From positions 33,625 to 97,624 of the forward strand of contig DASPRM010000068.1 in the NCBI GenBank assembly GCA_035624455.1: a stretch of DNA of 64,000 nt. The letters are read 5' to 3'. This DNA comes from Terriglobales bacterium (lineage in GTDB: Bacteria > Acidobacteriota > Terriglobia > Terriglobales > Acidobacteriaceae). The notes beneath the pieces were generated by a model. That model searched no databases. It was not told the DNA's origin and saw only the letters and a list, made by a program, of their open reading frames with translations. Within the stretch, counting starts at the first letter, position 1, and every line of letters begins with the position of its first letter. A program made the position numbers and the translations under genes. Positions 36,854 through 46,467 of this stretch are shown here, piece by piece.

Positions 36854-38350
36854 TTATTCCATTTCGCAGGCGACATAACTTAGCTTGCCCCGGTGCTCGA
36901 TCTGCAGGACCAGCGGATCCCCCGGTTTCACTTTTTCCAGCGCGCTGCGAAGCTCGGCGACGCTCGCCACCCCCGTCTGATTCACGGCATGAATAATGTC
37001 TCCCGCCACCAGCCCGGTATCCACTTCCAGGGGATCGCGAACACGCGCAGCTACTACCACGCCTGTCTTCGCACGAGGATCGTCTAGCAGGTTGGCGACC
37101 GCAGGATCCAAATTTGAGCCGATAATGCCCAGCTTGGAAATCAGATTCTTTCCCGGATCGGCCACATCTGCCAAACGGTCTGCATCGTCGTGCACTTGCT
37201 TGACTGGAATGTTCAGATCGATCTTCTGACTGCCCCGCAACACTTCGAGGCGGAGATTGTCGCCCGGCGCGTGCATGTAGAGCGCAGATTGGAACGTGGG
37301 CAGGCCGCCTACTGGAGCGCCATCGAGTTTGAGAATGATGTCGCGAATCTTCAAACCCGAAGCTTCCGCCGACGAGCCGGGAAACACGTCGGAGACAATC
37401 ACTCCTTGATCCCGCGGCAGTCCCAGCCCCGCAGCCAGCACGGGTGTGATGGTCTGTGCGATCGCGCCAATCTCCCCATGATGTACGTGTCCGCGCTCGC
37501 GAAGTTCGCGGTACACGAAGTTGACAACGCTGGCCGGAACCGCGAATCCCAGACCTTCGCTTCCGCCGCTTTCCGTCAGGATGAAGGTATTGATTCCGAC
37601 CAGATATCCATCGGCGTCAATGAGTGGCCCTCCACTGTTGCCCCGATTGATAGGGGCATCGGTTTGGATGTACGCCATGGGACTGTCGGGATCAGGCTGG
37701 CGCGAGGCTGCGCTCACGATTCCCAGGGTCATCGTGTTTTCCAGGCCCTGCGGGCTGCCCAGCGCCACCACGATTTCTCCCTGATGCACGTTGCGATAGT
37801 TGTTCAGGTCCAGCGATGCCAGACCCTTGGCATCCACTTTCAGAAGAGCCAAGTCGGTCTGCTGGTGAACGCCGACCACGGTTGCCGTGGTGGGGCGCAG
37901 GACTTGCGTCGTGTCCTGGTTACTCGTACCTGACGGCACATTCGGAAAGATCACACGAATCCGCTCGGCTCCTTCGATCACGTGCGCGTTGGTGATGATG
38001 TAGCCATTGGGGTCGACAATCACTCCCGAACCGATGGTGTGCTGGCGCCGGATCAGAGCCGTATCGGCTCGATCATGATCCTCGGCAGGACCATATCCGG
38101 TCACCATGACCTGCACCACCGCAGGCGAAATCTTGTCTGCCAGCTGCTGCAGGGACTCGCTGAATTGGTGCAGCAGACCAGCGGAGCGCGCAGCCGCGGG
38201 AGTCGTGGGAATATCCGGTACCGCCGCCTCCGCCAGCTGCGAATGGGTCTCAGCCGGTGTCTGCCTGTCCTGTGCGTGGACCGGGAGCACGCCCCCGCAT
38301 GCAAGCGCACACCATGCCGTCACTTTCAGCCATTGTCTTGCGGAATTCAT
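36854..38350 (-). CDS. degP: Do-like periplasmic serine protease (HtrA/DegP)
   Basis: Envelope protease/chaperone. A signal peptide (residues 1-27, PVHAQ) is followed by a trypsin-like domain with His in ITNAHVIEG, Asp in TDLALLKV and Ser in NRGNSGGPL, then two PDZ domains (ILKLDGAPVGGLP... and GDIIHAVNQTGVASV). 498 residues. ATG 38350 comes 3 bases after the stop of a 34-residue membrane peptide gene whose last codons supply the ribosome site AAGGAG. This makes translation of HtrA depend on that small frame. A histidine kinase/OmpR pair lies just upstream. Confidence 0.95.
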   Translation of the reverse strand: MNSARQWLKVTAWCALACGGVLPVHAQDRQTPAETHSQLAEAAVPDIPTTPAAARSAGLLHQFSESLQQLADKISPAVVQVMVTGYGPAEDHDRADTALIRRQHTIGSGVIVDPNGYIITNAHVIEGAERIRVIFPNVPSGTSNQDTTQVLRPTTATVVGVHQQTDLALLKVDAKGLASLDLNNYRNVHQGEIVVALGSPQGLENTMTLGIVSAASRQPDPDSPMAYIQTDAPINRGNSGGPLIDADGYLVGINTFILTESGGSEGLGFAVPASVVNFVYRELRERGHVHHGEIGAIAQTITPVLAAGLGLPRDQGVIVSDVFPGSSAEASGLKIRDIILKLDGAPVGGLPTFQSALYMHAPGDNLRLEVLRGSQKIDLNIPVKQVHDDADRLADVADPGKNLISKLGIIGSNLDPAVANLLDDPRAKTGVVVAARVRDPLEVDTGLVAGDIIHAVNQTGVASVAELRSALEKVKPGDPLVLQIEHRGKLSYVACEME

Positions 38351-38353
38351 TGG

Positions 38354-38458
38354 CTACTCCTTGAATTTGCCATTAAGCGCCTGGAAACCTTGCCACACCT
38401 GGAAAGCCGAAAGTGTCAGGCCGAGTACGATGAGCATGACAAGTAATCCCCAAAACAT
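38354..38458 (-). CDS. 34-residue single-helix membrane peptide coupled to htrA
   Basis: Too short for routine gene calling. It begins MFWGLLVMLIVLGLTLSAF (positions 38458 down), followed by QVWQGFQALNGKFKE and a TAG stop. AAAGGAG stands 8 bases before the ATG. Residues 3-20 are a hydrophobic helix, and the C-terminal part is amphipathic and basic. Its final codons contain the AAGGAG that serves the htrA ATG, 3 bases downstream of its stop. It could be a small membrane regulator of HtrA or a leader peptide controlling its translation. No family is recognised. Confidence 0.6.
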   Translation of the reverse strand: MFWGLLVMLIVLGLTLSAFQVWQGFQALNGKFKE

Positions 38459-38711
38459 CGCCTCAACTCCTTTAGGGTTACCGGTACGTGAAACATTTGC
38501 TTCCCGGCTGGAAGACTATCTCCGGGACGTTGGCATTAACCAGGAAAACCGCGGCAGAGCAAGTTGCATTTGAAAGTGCCGCCTACTATATAGAACGGCG
38601 TGACGCCACCTTTGGCGTAAAGACTTGGTAAAGTCAAACACTTCTGCAGCTCTTGCTCAGGACGAGAGCGCCTCTAACGTTGAAGCTCTAAGCTCTGACT
38701 TCTAATTTCTT

Positions 38712-39413
<702 letters not shown>

Positions 39414-39420
39414 TCCGGAA

Positions 39421-41352
39421 TTATGACAGCTTAGGATGGGGTGCGACTCCGAGTTCCGTCCTGGCGTCGGCCAGCACTTCTTTAGGAAGCGGGAGATGAA
39501 GGGTGAACGAACTTCCTGCTCCAGGCGAGCTACGAACACTCAGCTGGCCTCCCATGGCCTCAGCGATGCTCTTGGCCAGTGGCAGCCCCAGGCCGGTGCC
39601 ATGAATCTGGGCTGCGGCGACTGATGGGCTGCGGTAAAAAGGCTCGAAAATGTGCGGCAAATCTGAGGTCGCGATACCCACGCCCTTGTCCTGCACCGTG
39701 ATCTGAATCTCAGCGGATCTACCGTCATCCTCGCTGGCCCGGGCGCGGATTCCAATCCATCGCTGGTCGCCGCCGTATTTCACCGCGTTGGTAATCAAAT
39801 TTTGCAGGCATCGGGACAATGCGGGCAAGTCGCCCATCACCGCAGGAAGATTCGCCGGAATATCTTTTTCGACGGTGAATTGTGCGGCATGGATAAGCTC
39901 GGCTGTATGGTTGATTGCCAAATCCACGATCTCGGAAACTTGCAGGGGTCGCAAGGTAAACCGTGGCCGCTCCTCGCGCGCAGCTGCGAATAGGAGGATC
40001 TGCTCCACCAGATCAGTCAGCTGTCGAGCCTGCTTTTTGATAACCGAACCGTACTGCGTAAGCTGAGGTTTACTCTCTACCACGCCATCGGCCAGATTGT
40101 CGGCAGCCGAGCTGATCACAGCGAGGGGGGTACGCAACTCATGAGAAACGGCAGCCACAAAGTCCATCTGCAACTTCGCCAGTCTCTGCGCCCGCAAACT
40201 GGTAATGATCACCATGGCCATACTGGCTGCGAGCAGCAATAACACACCAAAGCTGATAGTCAGATTCCTGCGCCGGGTGGCCGCGACGACCGCTTCCAGT
40301 GAGCCTTTGCGATGCTTCGCCAGCAATTGCCAATCACGGTCGTTCGCGCTGTAGCGAATTGGTTCCACTCGCACCGGCGCCGGAGGGCCGCGCCAGTCGT
40401 GCATCCGGAGTCCTCCCAGGCCGCTGTCGGCATGCAAGCCTGTCGTTGTCTTGGCGGCGCTATCCTGCGGAGGACCGTGCGGCGGACCAAACACGTTGAT
40501 GAACGCCTCTGTGCTGCGTGGATCCTGGGTACCGAAGCCGCGATCGGAGGTGTAAATCACGCGCGGCTCCGCCGCGCCACCGACCAGAGCTACTTCATAT
40601 GTCAGACCCTCAGGTCCTCCAAAATATCTTTCCGCCAGCTCGGGCATGACATGTGACTGCAGAACATTGGAATCCAGTTCAATCAAAAACCAGTCCACCG
40701 TCGGTTGGGCATGCTCAGCCGAGGAATTCCGTTGAATATTGGCGTGAACCAGAAGCGGGATATTCTGATCGATCCGCCAGGGGAATACCGGACCACTAGC
40801 CGAGCGTTGATTGTCGCGCCCGCGTTCGAGAGCGGGGGGAGGTTCGTTGAGCCCGCGCGGACGCTGCTTCAGTCCCAGCCTGGCCAGGGCTGCTACGATC
40901 ATGTCCAAGGATGTGGCTTGCAGCCGGTCGTGCACAGCCTGAAAATTGGCGGGCCACTCCGCCGCCTCGAACTCCCCTTCGCTCCCGTTCAAGCGCAGCA
41001 GGCGGGGAGATTTCCCTGCGCCTGTTTCCCAGATGAACACATTACTTACCAGGTCAGGATGAGCAGCGGTTCTCGCCCACTCCTGGTAGCGCTGGACATA
41101 CTTCTTGTGATCCTTATCGGCAGGCGCCTCTGGATCGCTCTGAAACACCAGGCAGATGCTCGCGAGCTCGCGATAGAGGTCCTGGCGCACGCCCATCATT
41201 GAGGTCTGGAGGCTCGCCTCCATCCGCGTGCTGGTGGCGTCGCTGACCTCGCGGCTCCAGCGATACTGCAGGACGCCAAGAGTAATCAACACTCCTGCCA
41301 GGCCCAGCACCACGGCCAGCGATAGCAGTCTTTCCTTAGCGGAGGATTTCAT
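39421..41352 (-). CDS. Membrane sensor histidine kinase
   Basis: A 643-residue inner-membrane kinase. Two membrane helices (about residues 10-28 and 372-392) bracket a large, unrecognised periplasmic sensor of about 340 residues. Then come the H box VSHELRTPLAVIS, N box NLITNAVKYGG, G1 DKGVGI, F box FEPFYR and G2 GTGLGLPLAKSI. It partners the response regulator 7 bases downstream. The sensor is much larger than the CpxA periplasmic loop and has a Pro/Gly-rich segment. It could detect envelope protein stress, judged only from the genes around it. Confidence 0.93.
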   Translation of the reverse strand: MKSSAKERLLSLAVVLGLAGVLITLGVLQYRWSREVSDATSTRMEASLQTSMMGVRQDLYRELASICLVFQSDPEAPADKDHKKYVQRYQEWARTAAHPDLVSNVFIWETGAGKSPRLLRLNGSEGEFEAAEWPANFQAVHDRLQATSLDMIVAALARLGLKQRPRGLNEPPPALERGRDNQRSASGPVFPWRIDQNIPLLVHANIQRNSSAEHAQPTVDWFLIELDSNVLQSHVMPELAERYFGGPEGLTYEVALVGGAAEPRVIYTSDRGFGTQDPRSTEAFINVFGPPHGPPQDSAAKTTTGLHADSGLGGLRMHDWRGPPAPVRVEPIRYSANDRDWQLLAKHRKGSLEAVVAATRRRNLTISFGVLLLLAASMAMVIITSLRAQRLAKLQMDFVAAVSHELRTPLAVISSAADNLADGVVESKPQLTQYGSVIKKQARQLTDLVEQILLFAAAREERPRFTLRPLQVSEIVDLAINHTAELIHAAQFTVEKDIPANLPAVMGDLPALSRCLQNLITNAVKYGGDQRWIGIRARASEDDGRSAEIQITVQDKGVGIATSDLPHIFEPFYRSPSVAAAQIHGTGLGLPLAKSIAEAMGGQLSVRSSPGAGSSFTLHLPLPKEVLADARTELGVAPHPKLS

Positions 41353-41935
41353 GAGTGCTTACTAGATGATGCGCTCTAAGTTGTTTTGCTGCAATCTTCG
41401 CGTCCTGGTTCGAAGCGCAAGACTGCGCACGTGACAATTATTTTGCAATCCCTTTACAGCCAGCAGTAACTCTTTTCCGGATGATCCGTCTAGTATGTAG
41501 GACGAAAGGATTCGTATGACCCAAGAATTTGCCCAGTTTCTCGCCATCTTGCTGTCCGATCCTGATGCAACCGCCCGGGCAAAAACTGCCGGAAAGCGCC
41601 AGGCCACAAGTCCCTCGGAACGGCCCACGGTGTCGAGCTGCTTCTTCAAAGGTCCGCTTCGCGAAGAATAGGCGCGGCGTGCGCCACCTGGATTCGCCAG
41701 CAGACTCCTCGCAAAATTCAGCCGTTGGAGCTGCAAAACCGCCTTGTTCGGGATTTCAAAATTCTGTTCGGCCAAAAATATTCGGCGGGGAGAGTTGGAG
41801 GAGAAAGCAGGCTCGTCCCCGCCGATGGGGCGTAGTTTCGAAGTGTCGCTATAACGTGAGTATTGAAGCACGGCCTGACTGCAAGCGGTGTAAAGTCTGC
41901 GTAAACTGCTGACGCCTGCCCATATCATTTTTCGA
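41353..41935. other. Long non-coding stretch upstream of the histidine kinase
   Basis: About 580 bases. Large frames on both strands lack family resemblance and ribosome sites. One short frame at 41516-41671 is listed separately. The rest holds no structure I can name. Confidence 0.5.
41516..41671 (+). CDS. Possible 51-residue protein, unknown
   Basis: A short frame starting MTQEFAQFLAILLSDPDATAR and ending FFKGPLREE, preceded by GAAAGGA six bases before ATG 41516. The first part looks helical, the second is polar. There is no homologue I recognise. It could be chance, since the region is otherwise without genes. Confidence 0.25.
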   Translation: MTQEFAQFLAILLSDPDATARAKTAGKRQATSPSERPTVSSCFFKGPLREE

Positions 41936-42181
41936 TCAAACCGGCAGTTTCTGCGCCAGGCGTGGATCGCGAGCCTGGGGATCCCGGCGCTTCTTGACGG
42001 ATGCAGCGGTCCAATTGCGGGCGGTCGGCATGCGGCCGTTCTCAGCCTCAGATTTTTCGCGCTCGTAGATAGCGTGTGCTCGCGTGTCGCTCCGAAATTG
42101 CAGCCAGAAGGCGATTAGCAGTATCCAACCGCTGAGCACCAACCCTGCAGCCAACAGATGCAGCAAAATGTCGTAATCCAT
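41936..42181 (-). CDS. Small membrane protein, unknown
   Basis: An 81-residue protein starting MDYDILLHLLAAGLVLSGWILLIAFW. One membrane helix (about residues 6-27) is followed by a highly charged tail (REKSEAENG, KKRRDPQARDPR). GAGGAG lies close before ATG 42181. The open frame extends upstream to 42346, but those residues do not look coding. It is transcribed divergently from the Spy-like genes. The function is unknown. Confidence 0.5.
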   Translation of the reverse strand: MDYDILLHLLAAGLVLSGWILLIAFWLQFRSDTRAHAIYEREKSEAENGRMPTARNWTAASVKKRRDPQARDPRLAQKLPV

Positions 42182-42422
42182 AACTCCTCGGCGCACGAAC
42201 CAGGGACTGGAAAATCTCGCTTGACGATACCTGTTATCAAATAACATCGGCGCCGGGCGCGGGGTAAAATCTCTGTAAAGCCGCGATTTAAGCTCAGTTT
42301 GAACCGGTGTGAGCCGGCAGGGACAAACTGGACGCGATTCCCGCATTTTTTACAAATGATTAACAGCAGGGCGAGAACGTTCACGTCAATACTTGTGTTC
42401 CTATTGCCGGAGAGACTCGACA

Positions 42423-42902
42423 ATGAAAAAAACAATCAGTGTTCTGCTGTTTACATGCCTTCTAACCGCATCTCTGCTATTCGCCCAGAATCCAACGCCA
42501 CCCGATCCCGCAACACGAGTGCAGCATCATGTGAGTTTCCTTACCACCGCTCTGTCGCTGACGCCCGCACAGCAGAGTCAGGCCACCACGATTTTCACTA
42601 GTGATGCGAATAACCAGTCGGCCCTGCACGACAGCCTGAAGACCGCGCACCAGAATCTCGATACTGCCATTAAGAACAATGACAGCGCGGGAATCGAGCA
42701 GGCTTCCACCACAATTGGCAACCTGACGGCCCAGCTTACTTCGGCTCACGCCAAGGCGCAGGCGGCGTTCTATCAGGTCCTCAATACGGATCAACAGACG
42801 AAGCTCAGTCAAATGCACAGCCAGCATCATTTCGGTTTTGGCGGTCCGCCCCACTTTGGCGGAGGCCCGGGCCCGGCCAGCAATCCGCAGGTCCAAAACT
42901 AA
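42423..42902 (+). CDS. Periplasmic Spy/CpxP-like protein 1
   Basis: A 159-residue exported protein with an LTxxQ-type repeat region. A signal peptide (residues 1-21, SLLFAQ) is followed by an all-helical domain with LSLTPAQQSQATTIF and LNTDQQTKLSQM, the two LTxxQ-like motifs of Spy/CpxP, and a Gly/Pro-rich tail with several His. Spy and CpxP are periplasmic chaperones or sensors of envelope stress; metal-binding CnrX/ZraP relatives share the fold. GGAGAG precedes ATG 42423. The second gene follows 86 bases downstream. Confidence 0.75.
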   Translation: MKKTISVLLFTCLLTASLLFAQNPTPPDPATRVQHHVSFLTTALSLTPAQQSQATTIFTSDANNQSALHDSLKTAHQNLDTAIKNNDSAGIEQASTTIGNLTAQLTSAHAKAQAAFYQVLNTDQQTKLSQMHSQHHFGFGGPPHFGGGPGPASNPQVQN

Positions 42903-42988
42903 GCATGGGGACTGCAGGCCGGAATAGCATTCCGGCCGTACCCCTTTTTCGCCTCTAACGCTTCGAAAGATCCGAGGAGATTCCCAAG

Positions 42989-43408
42989 ATGAAGTCATTA
43001 CGGTTCACAGGCCTGATCGCAGCGCTGACCATCTCGATCGTGGCAGTTGCTCAATATGGCGGAACGGGCCAGGGTGGAGGACGCCATGGATTCGGTGGGC
43101 GACAGATGCCCAGCGTCGACGACCAGGTTAAGAACCTTACTCAGGAATTGAGTCTGAGCGACGATCAGCAGACAAAAGTGCGCAGCATTCTTCAGGACCA
43201 GCGCACTCAAATGCAACAGACCATGCAGGATACTTCCGCTTCCCGGGAAGACAAGATGGCGAAGATGAAGGACATCCATCAGAGTTCGACCGGAAAGATC
43301 CGCGATCTGCTGAACGACGATCAGAAAAAGAAATACGACGACTACCTGCAGAAGCGGCAACAGGAGATGCAGCAGCGGCGCGGCAACATGGGCGGCCCTC
43401 AGTCCTGA
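42989..43408 (+). CDS. Periplasmic Spy/CpxP-like protein 2
   Basis: A 139-residue exported protein. A signal peptide (residues 1-22, VAVAQ) and a Gly/His-rich segment (residues 24-39) are followed by a long amphipathic helical domain with LSLSDDQQTKVRSIL and LLNDDQKKKYDDY (LTxxQ-like) and a Gln-rich end. It is a divergent tandem paralogue of the gene just upstream. Together they may bind misfolded proteins or metal. A GAGGAG site lies before ATG 42989. Confidence 0.75.
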   Translation: MKSLRFTGLIAALTISIVAVAQYGGTGQGGGRHGFGGRQMPSVDDQVKNLTQELSLSDDQQTKVRSILQDQRTQMQQTMQDTSASREDKMAKMKDIHQSSTGKIRDLLNDDQKKKYDDYLQKRQQEMQQRRGNMGGPQS

Positions 43409-43757
43409 GAAGCTGTCTCACAATGAACTGAGGGGGTAACGTCCGGTCCCTCAGGGGTAAAGCCCAGGATTTATGAGGCTCTGGACGGCGCGGCTGAAGC
43501 CGCCCTTTCAAAACCGATTTATGAGATGGCTTAATAGCTTCCGCGTATGAGATCGCTCTGGCCGAGCAGGCCGGCTTGCCCCACGTGCAATCAAACCCGC
43601 ATGGCTGGCCTGCTCTTCTCGTAACAGCACCCCGGTGTTTGATACGCCTAGCCACGCAGGTTAGCGCCGACCTGCACGGCGCGAACCTGGGGCACCAGAC
43701 ACTTCCCGCGAAATAGGCGGAGATCATCCTGCTCTTCCTTGCTATCCTTTTCCGAAC
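43409..43757. other. Intergenic region upstream of the xanthine dehydrogenase operon
   Basis: About 350 bases without a gene. It contains a palindromic repeat element (43410-43532) and a second imperfect inverted repeat, 43564-43575 with 43604-43615 (GAGCAGGCCGGC and its near complement, one mismatch, 28-base loop). The remainder must carry the promoter for the purine-degradation operon; no clear hexamers found. Confidence 0.6.
43410..43532. repeat. Palindromic intergenic repeat (MITE/REP-like)
   Basis: Imperfect terminal inverted repeats of 15 bases, AAGCTGTCTCACAAT at 43410-43424 and TTTATGAGATGGCTT at 43518-43532 (about 12 of 15 paired). Internally there is a 14-base palindrome, gcggctgaagccgc at 43490-43503, and a ccaggatttatgaggctctgg hairpin. 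There is no coding capacity. Similar elements are, from memory, dispersed in Acidobacteria. Confidence 0.55.
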
Positions 43758-45995
43758 ATGCCACAGGTGGTGGGGACCGCCGTTCCGCGCAAAGAGGGAC
43801 GCGACAAAATCACGGGGCGGGCGCAATACGTTGACGATCTGCAATTCCCCGGAATGATCTACGGCGCCACGGTGCGTTCTCCCGCCGCCCGCGGCCGCAT
43901 CACAGCCGTTCATTTCGGCGAGGGAGTCCCCTGGCCGGAATTCACGATTGTCCGCGCCAGCGACATCCCCGGCGTCAACTGCATTGCATTAATCCTCAAC
44001 GATCAGCCTTGCCTCGCCGAGTCGGTGGTGAATCATCCGGAGGAACCGATTCTGCTTCTGGCTCATCCCGACCGCTACCTGCTCGAGGAAGCTCGCCGCG
44101 CAGTGACAATCGAAATTGAGCCTCTGACACCGATCTTCACCCTGGAAGCATCGCTTGCGCGACAAAACGTGATCTGGGGTGCAGACAATGTCTTTAAGAG
44201 ATTCCAGGTTGAAAAAGGCAATGTGGACGAGGTCTGGGAGTCTGCAGACTTCATCGTTGAAGGCGAGTATTCCACCGCTGCGCAGGAACAGCTGTACATC
44301 GAGAACAACGGCATGATTGCCATTGCGTCTCCCGGGGATGGCGTAACAGTTTGGGGATCGATGCAATGCCCCTACTACGTGCACAAGGCTGTGAAGGGCG
44401 TGATTGGTCTCGAAGACGATAGGGTCCGGGTTATTCAGACCGAAACGGGCGGCGGCTTCGGTGGCAAGGAAGAATATCCATCCATGATCGCGGCTCACAC
44501 CGCCCTGCTCGCGTGGAAATCCGGCAGACCGGTAAAGCTGATCTACGACCGCGCCGAAGATATGGCGGCGACGACCAAGCGCCATCCTTCGCGCACGCGC
44601 CATCGTACGGCCGTCCGCCGTGACGGCACACTGCTGGCCATGGACATCGATTTCACGATCGACGGAGGCGCCTACGCCACGTTGTCTTCGGTGGTTCTTT
44701 CGCGGGGAACCATTCATGCCGCCGGCCCCTACTATTGTCCCAATGTTCGGATACGCAGCCAGGCAGCCGCCACCAATGCTCCGCCTCACGGAGCGTTTCG
44801 AGGCTTCGGCGCGCCGCAAAGCATCTTCGCCCTGGAGCGCCACATGGACAAGATTGCGGCGACGGTTGGAGTTTCGCCGGAAGAGATTCGCCGCCGTAAT
44901 TTTCTTCACCGCGGAGAGACCACAGCGACCGGCCAGGCAATCCGCGAAGACGTGGATATGTCCTCGCTACTCGAGCGAGCTCTTGCCGAGTCCCAGTATG
45001 CAGCCAAAAAACAGCGTTTCACAGAGGAGAATCGCGGCTCGCCCGTGAAGCATGGCATCGGCCTCGCTGCTTTCTTTCACGGCGCGGGGTTCACCGGCTC
45101 GGGCGAACGCTACCTGGCTTCGATTGTTGGAGTGGAAGCAGCCGCGGATGGCCGCGTTTACGTTCTTGCTTCCAGCACCGAGATGGGCCAGGGAACGAAA
45201 ACGATTCTCACGCAGATCGCGGCGCAAACATTGCAGCTGCCTTACGAGTACGTTGAAATCCCCCAGCCGGATACTGCCGGGGTACCTAACAGCGGGCCAA
45301 CCGTTGCTTCCCGCACCTGCATGGTCGTCGGCAAGCTTGTGGAATCGGCCGCATTGAGGTTGCGAGAGACGTTGAAAAGGTCAGGCTTGCTGCCGGACCC
45401 CTACACGCTGGAACAATTCGCTCAAGCCTGCGGGGCATATGTCCGCCAGCACGGTGCTCTCCGCTCATTCAGCCAGTACGAAGCTCCGGACGGCATCTAT
45501 TGGGACGACGAAAAATATCAGGGTGATGCCTATGGCACGTACGGCTGGGCGGTTTATGTCGCGGAAGTGAGTGTCGATACGCGCACCTTCGAGGTCCGCA
45601 TGGAAGATTTCGTTGCTGTGCAGGAAGCCGGGAAAATCATTCATCCTGTGCTCGCCAAGGGGCAGATTGAAGGTGGTGTGGTGCAGGCGATCGGATACGC
45701 GCTTTATGAAAACGTGGTATGGCAGGATGGCCGGATGCTGAACAGTCAGCTGACGAACTACATCATTCCGACTTCGGCCGACGTTCCTCCCATTCGTGTT
45801 TTCTTCATCGAGAAACCTTACGCTCACGGCCCGATGGGCGCCAAAGGACTTGGTGAGCTACCGATGGATGGCCCTGCGCCCGCGATTTTGAATGCAGTTG
45901 AAAATGCACTGGGAATCAGCTTCAACTCCATTCCCCTCACTCCCGAAGCTCTTATGGCTGCCATGTCACGAGTGGAAGAGATGGTTCATGGCTAA
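43758..45995 (+). CDS. Xanthine dehydrogenase, molybdenum-binding subunit
   Basis: Catalytic subunit that oxidises hypoxanthine/xanthine to urate. 745 residues, xanthine dehydrogenase family. Molybdopterin-binding motifs: GGGFGGKEEYPS, GAFRGFGAPQ with the Arg kept in purine oxidases, and the catalytic Glu in GAKGLGELP near the end. It begins with TAVPRKEGRDKITGRAQYVDDL. The 2Fe-2S subunit gene overlaps its end by 8 bases. The ribosome site before ATG 43758 is weak. Context with uricase and allantoinase supports a purine substrate rather than an aldehyde or CO substrate. Confidence 0.93.
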   Translation: MPQVVGTAVPRKEGRDKITGRAQYVDDLQFPGMIYGATVRSPAARGRITAVHFGEGVPWPEFTIVRASDIPGVNCIALILNDQPCLAESVVNHPEEPILLLAHPDRYLLEEARRAVTIEIEPLTPIFTLEASLARQNVIWGADNVFKRFQVEKGNVDEVWESADFIVEGEYSTAAQEQLYIENNGMIAIASPGDGVTVWGSMQCPYYVHKAVKGVIGLEDDRVRVIQTETGGGFGGKEEYPSMIAAHTALLAWKSGRPVKLIYDRAEDMAATTKRHPSRTRHRTAVRRDGTLLAMDIDFTIDGGAYATLSSVVLSRGTIHAAGPYYCPNVRIRSQAAATNAPPHGAFRGFGAPQSIFALERHMDKIAATVGVSPEEIRRRNFLHRGETTATGQAIREDVDMSSLLERALAESQYAAKKQRFTEENRGSPVKHGIGLAAFFHGAGFTGSGERYLASIVGVEAAADGRVYVLASSTEMGQGTKTILTQIAAQTLQLPYEYVEIPQPDTAGVPNSGPTVASRTCMVVGKLVESAALRLRETLKRSGLLPDPYTLEQFAQACGAYVRQHGALRSFSQYEAPDGIYWDDEKYQGDAYGTYGWAVYVAEVSVDTRTFEVRMEDFVAVQEAGKIIHPVLAKGQIEGGVVQAIGYALYENVVWQDGRMLNSQLTNYIIPTSADVPPIRVFFIEKPYAHGPMGAKGLGELPMDGPAPAILNAVENALGISFNSIPLTPEALMAAMSRVEEMVHG

Positions 45996-46467
45996 GGTCA
46001 AAATCTCCATGACGGTGAATGGAACCGTTCATAGCGTGGAGACCTGGCCGATGATGCGCCTGCTGGACGTGTTGCGCGAAGAGCTTCGTCTGACCGGCAC
46101 GAAGGAAGGATGCGGCGAAGGCGAGTGCGGCGCCTGCTCCGTGATGATGAATGGCAAGCTGGTGAATAGCTGCCTGATTCCGGCATTGCAGGCCGATGGG
46201 TCGCAGATCACGACGATTGAGGGAATCGCCAGCGGCGACCAGCTTCACGCCGTGCAGCAGGCATTTCTCGAATGCGGTGGCGCTCAGTGCGGCATCTGCA
46301 CGCCGGGCATGATTTTGGCAGCGCTGAATCTGCTGCAATACACGACTGCGCCCAGCGAGGCGGACATCCGAAACGGCCTGGCGGGCAACCTCTGCCGCTG
46401 TACCGGATATATGCGCATTTTCGAATCGGTCTTGAAGGCGTGCCGGCAAGAAGGGATGCGCGCTTGA
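45988..46467 (+). CDS. Xanthine dehydrogenase, 2Fe-2S subunit
   Basis: Electron-transfer subunit of 159 residues with two 2Fe-2S clusters. The plant-type cluster is in GCGEGECGACSVMMNG...NSC and the second in CGGAQCGICTPGM...NLCRCTGY. The ATG lies within the end of the Mo-subunit gene (overlap 8 bases). It passes electrons from the molybdenum site to the FAD subunit encoded next. Confidence 0.95.
   Translation: MAKVKISMTVNGTVHSVETWPMMRLLDVLREELRLTGTKEGCGEGECGACSVMMNGKLVNSCLIPALQADGSQITTIEGIASGDQLHAVQQAFLECGGAQCGICTPGMILAALNLLQYTTAPSEADIRNGLAGNLCRCTGYMRIFESVLKACRQEGMRA

Noticed and set aside
36557..36883. 108-codon plus-strand frame between the S9 peptidase and HtrA genes
   Set aside because: No plausible start context or family; most likely the promoter region of the S9 gene.
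41362..41928. 188-codon minus-strand frame upstream of the histidine kinase
   Set aside because: No ribosome site and a composition rich in Arg/Ser, as expected of a chance frame.
43137..43913. 258-codon minus-strand frame across the Spy-like gene and the XDH promoter region
   Set aside because: It crosses a palindromic repeat and two genes on the other strand; no motif.
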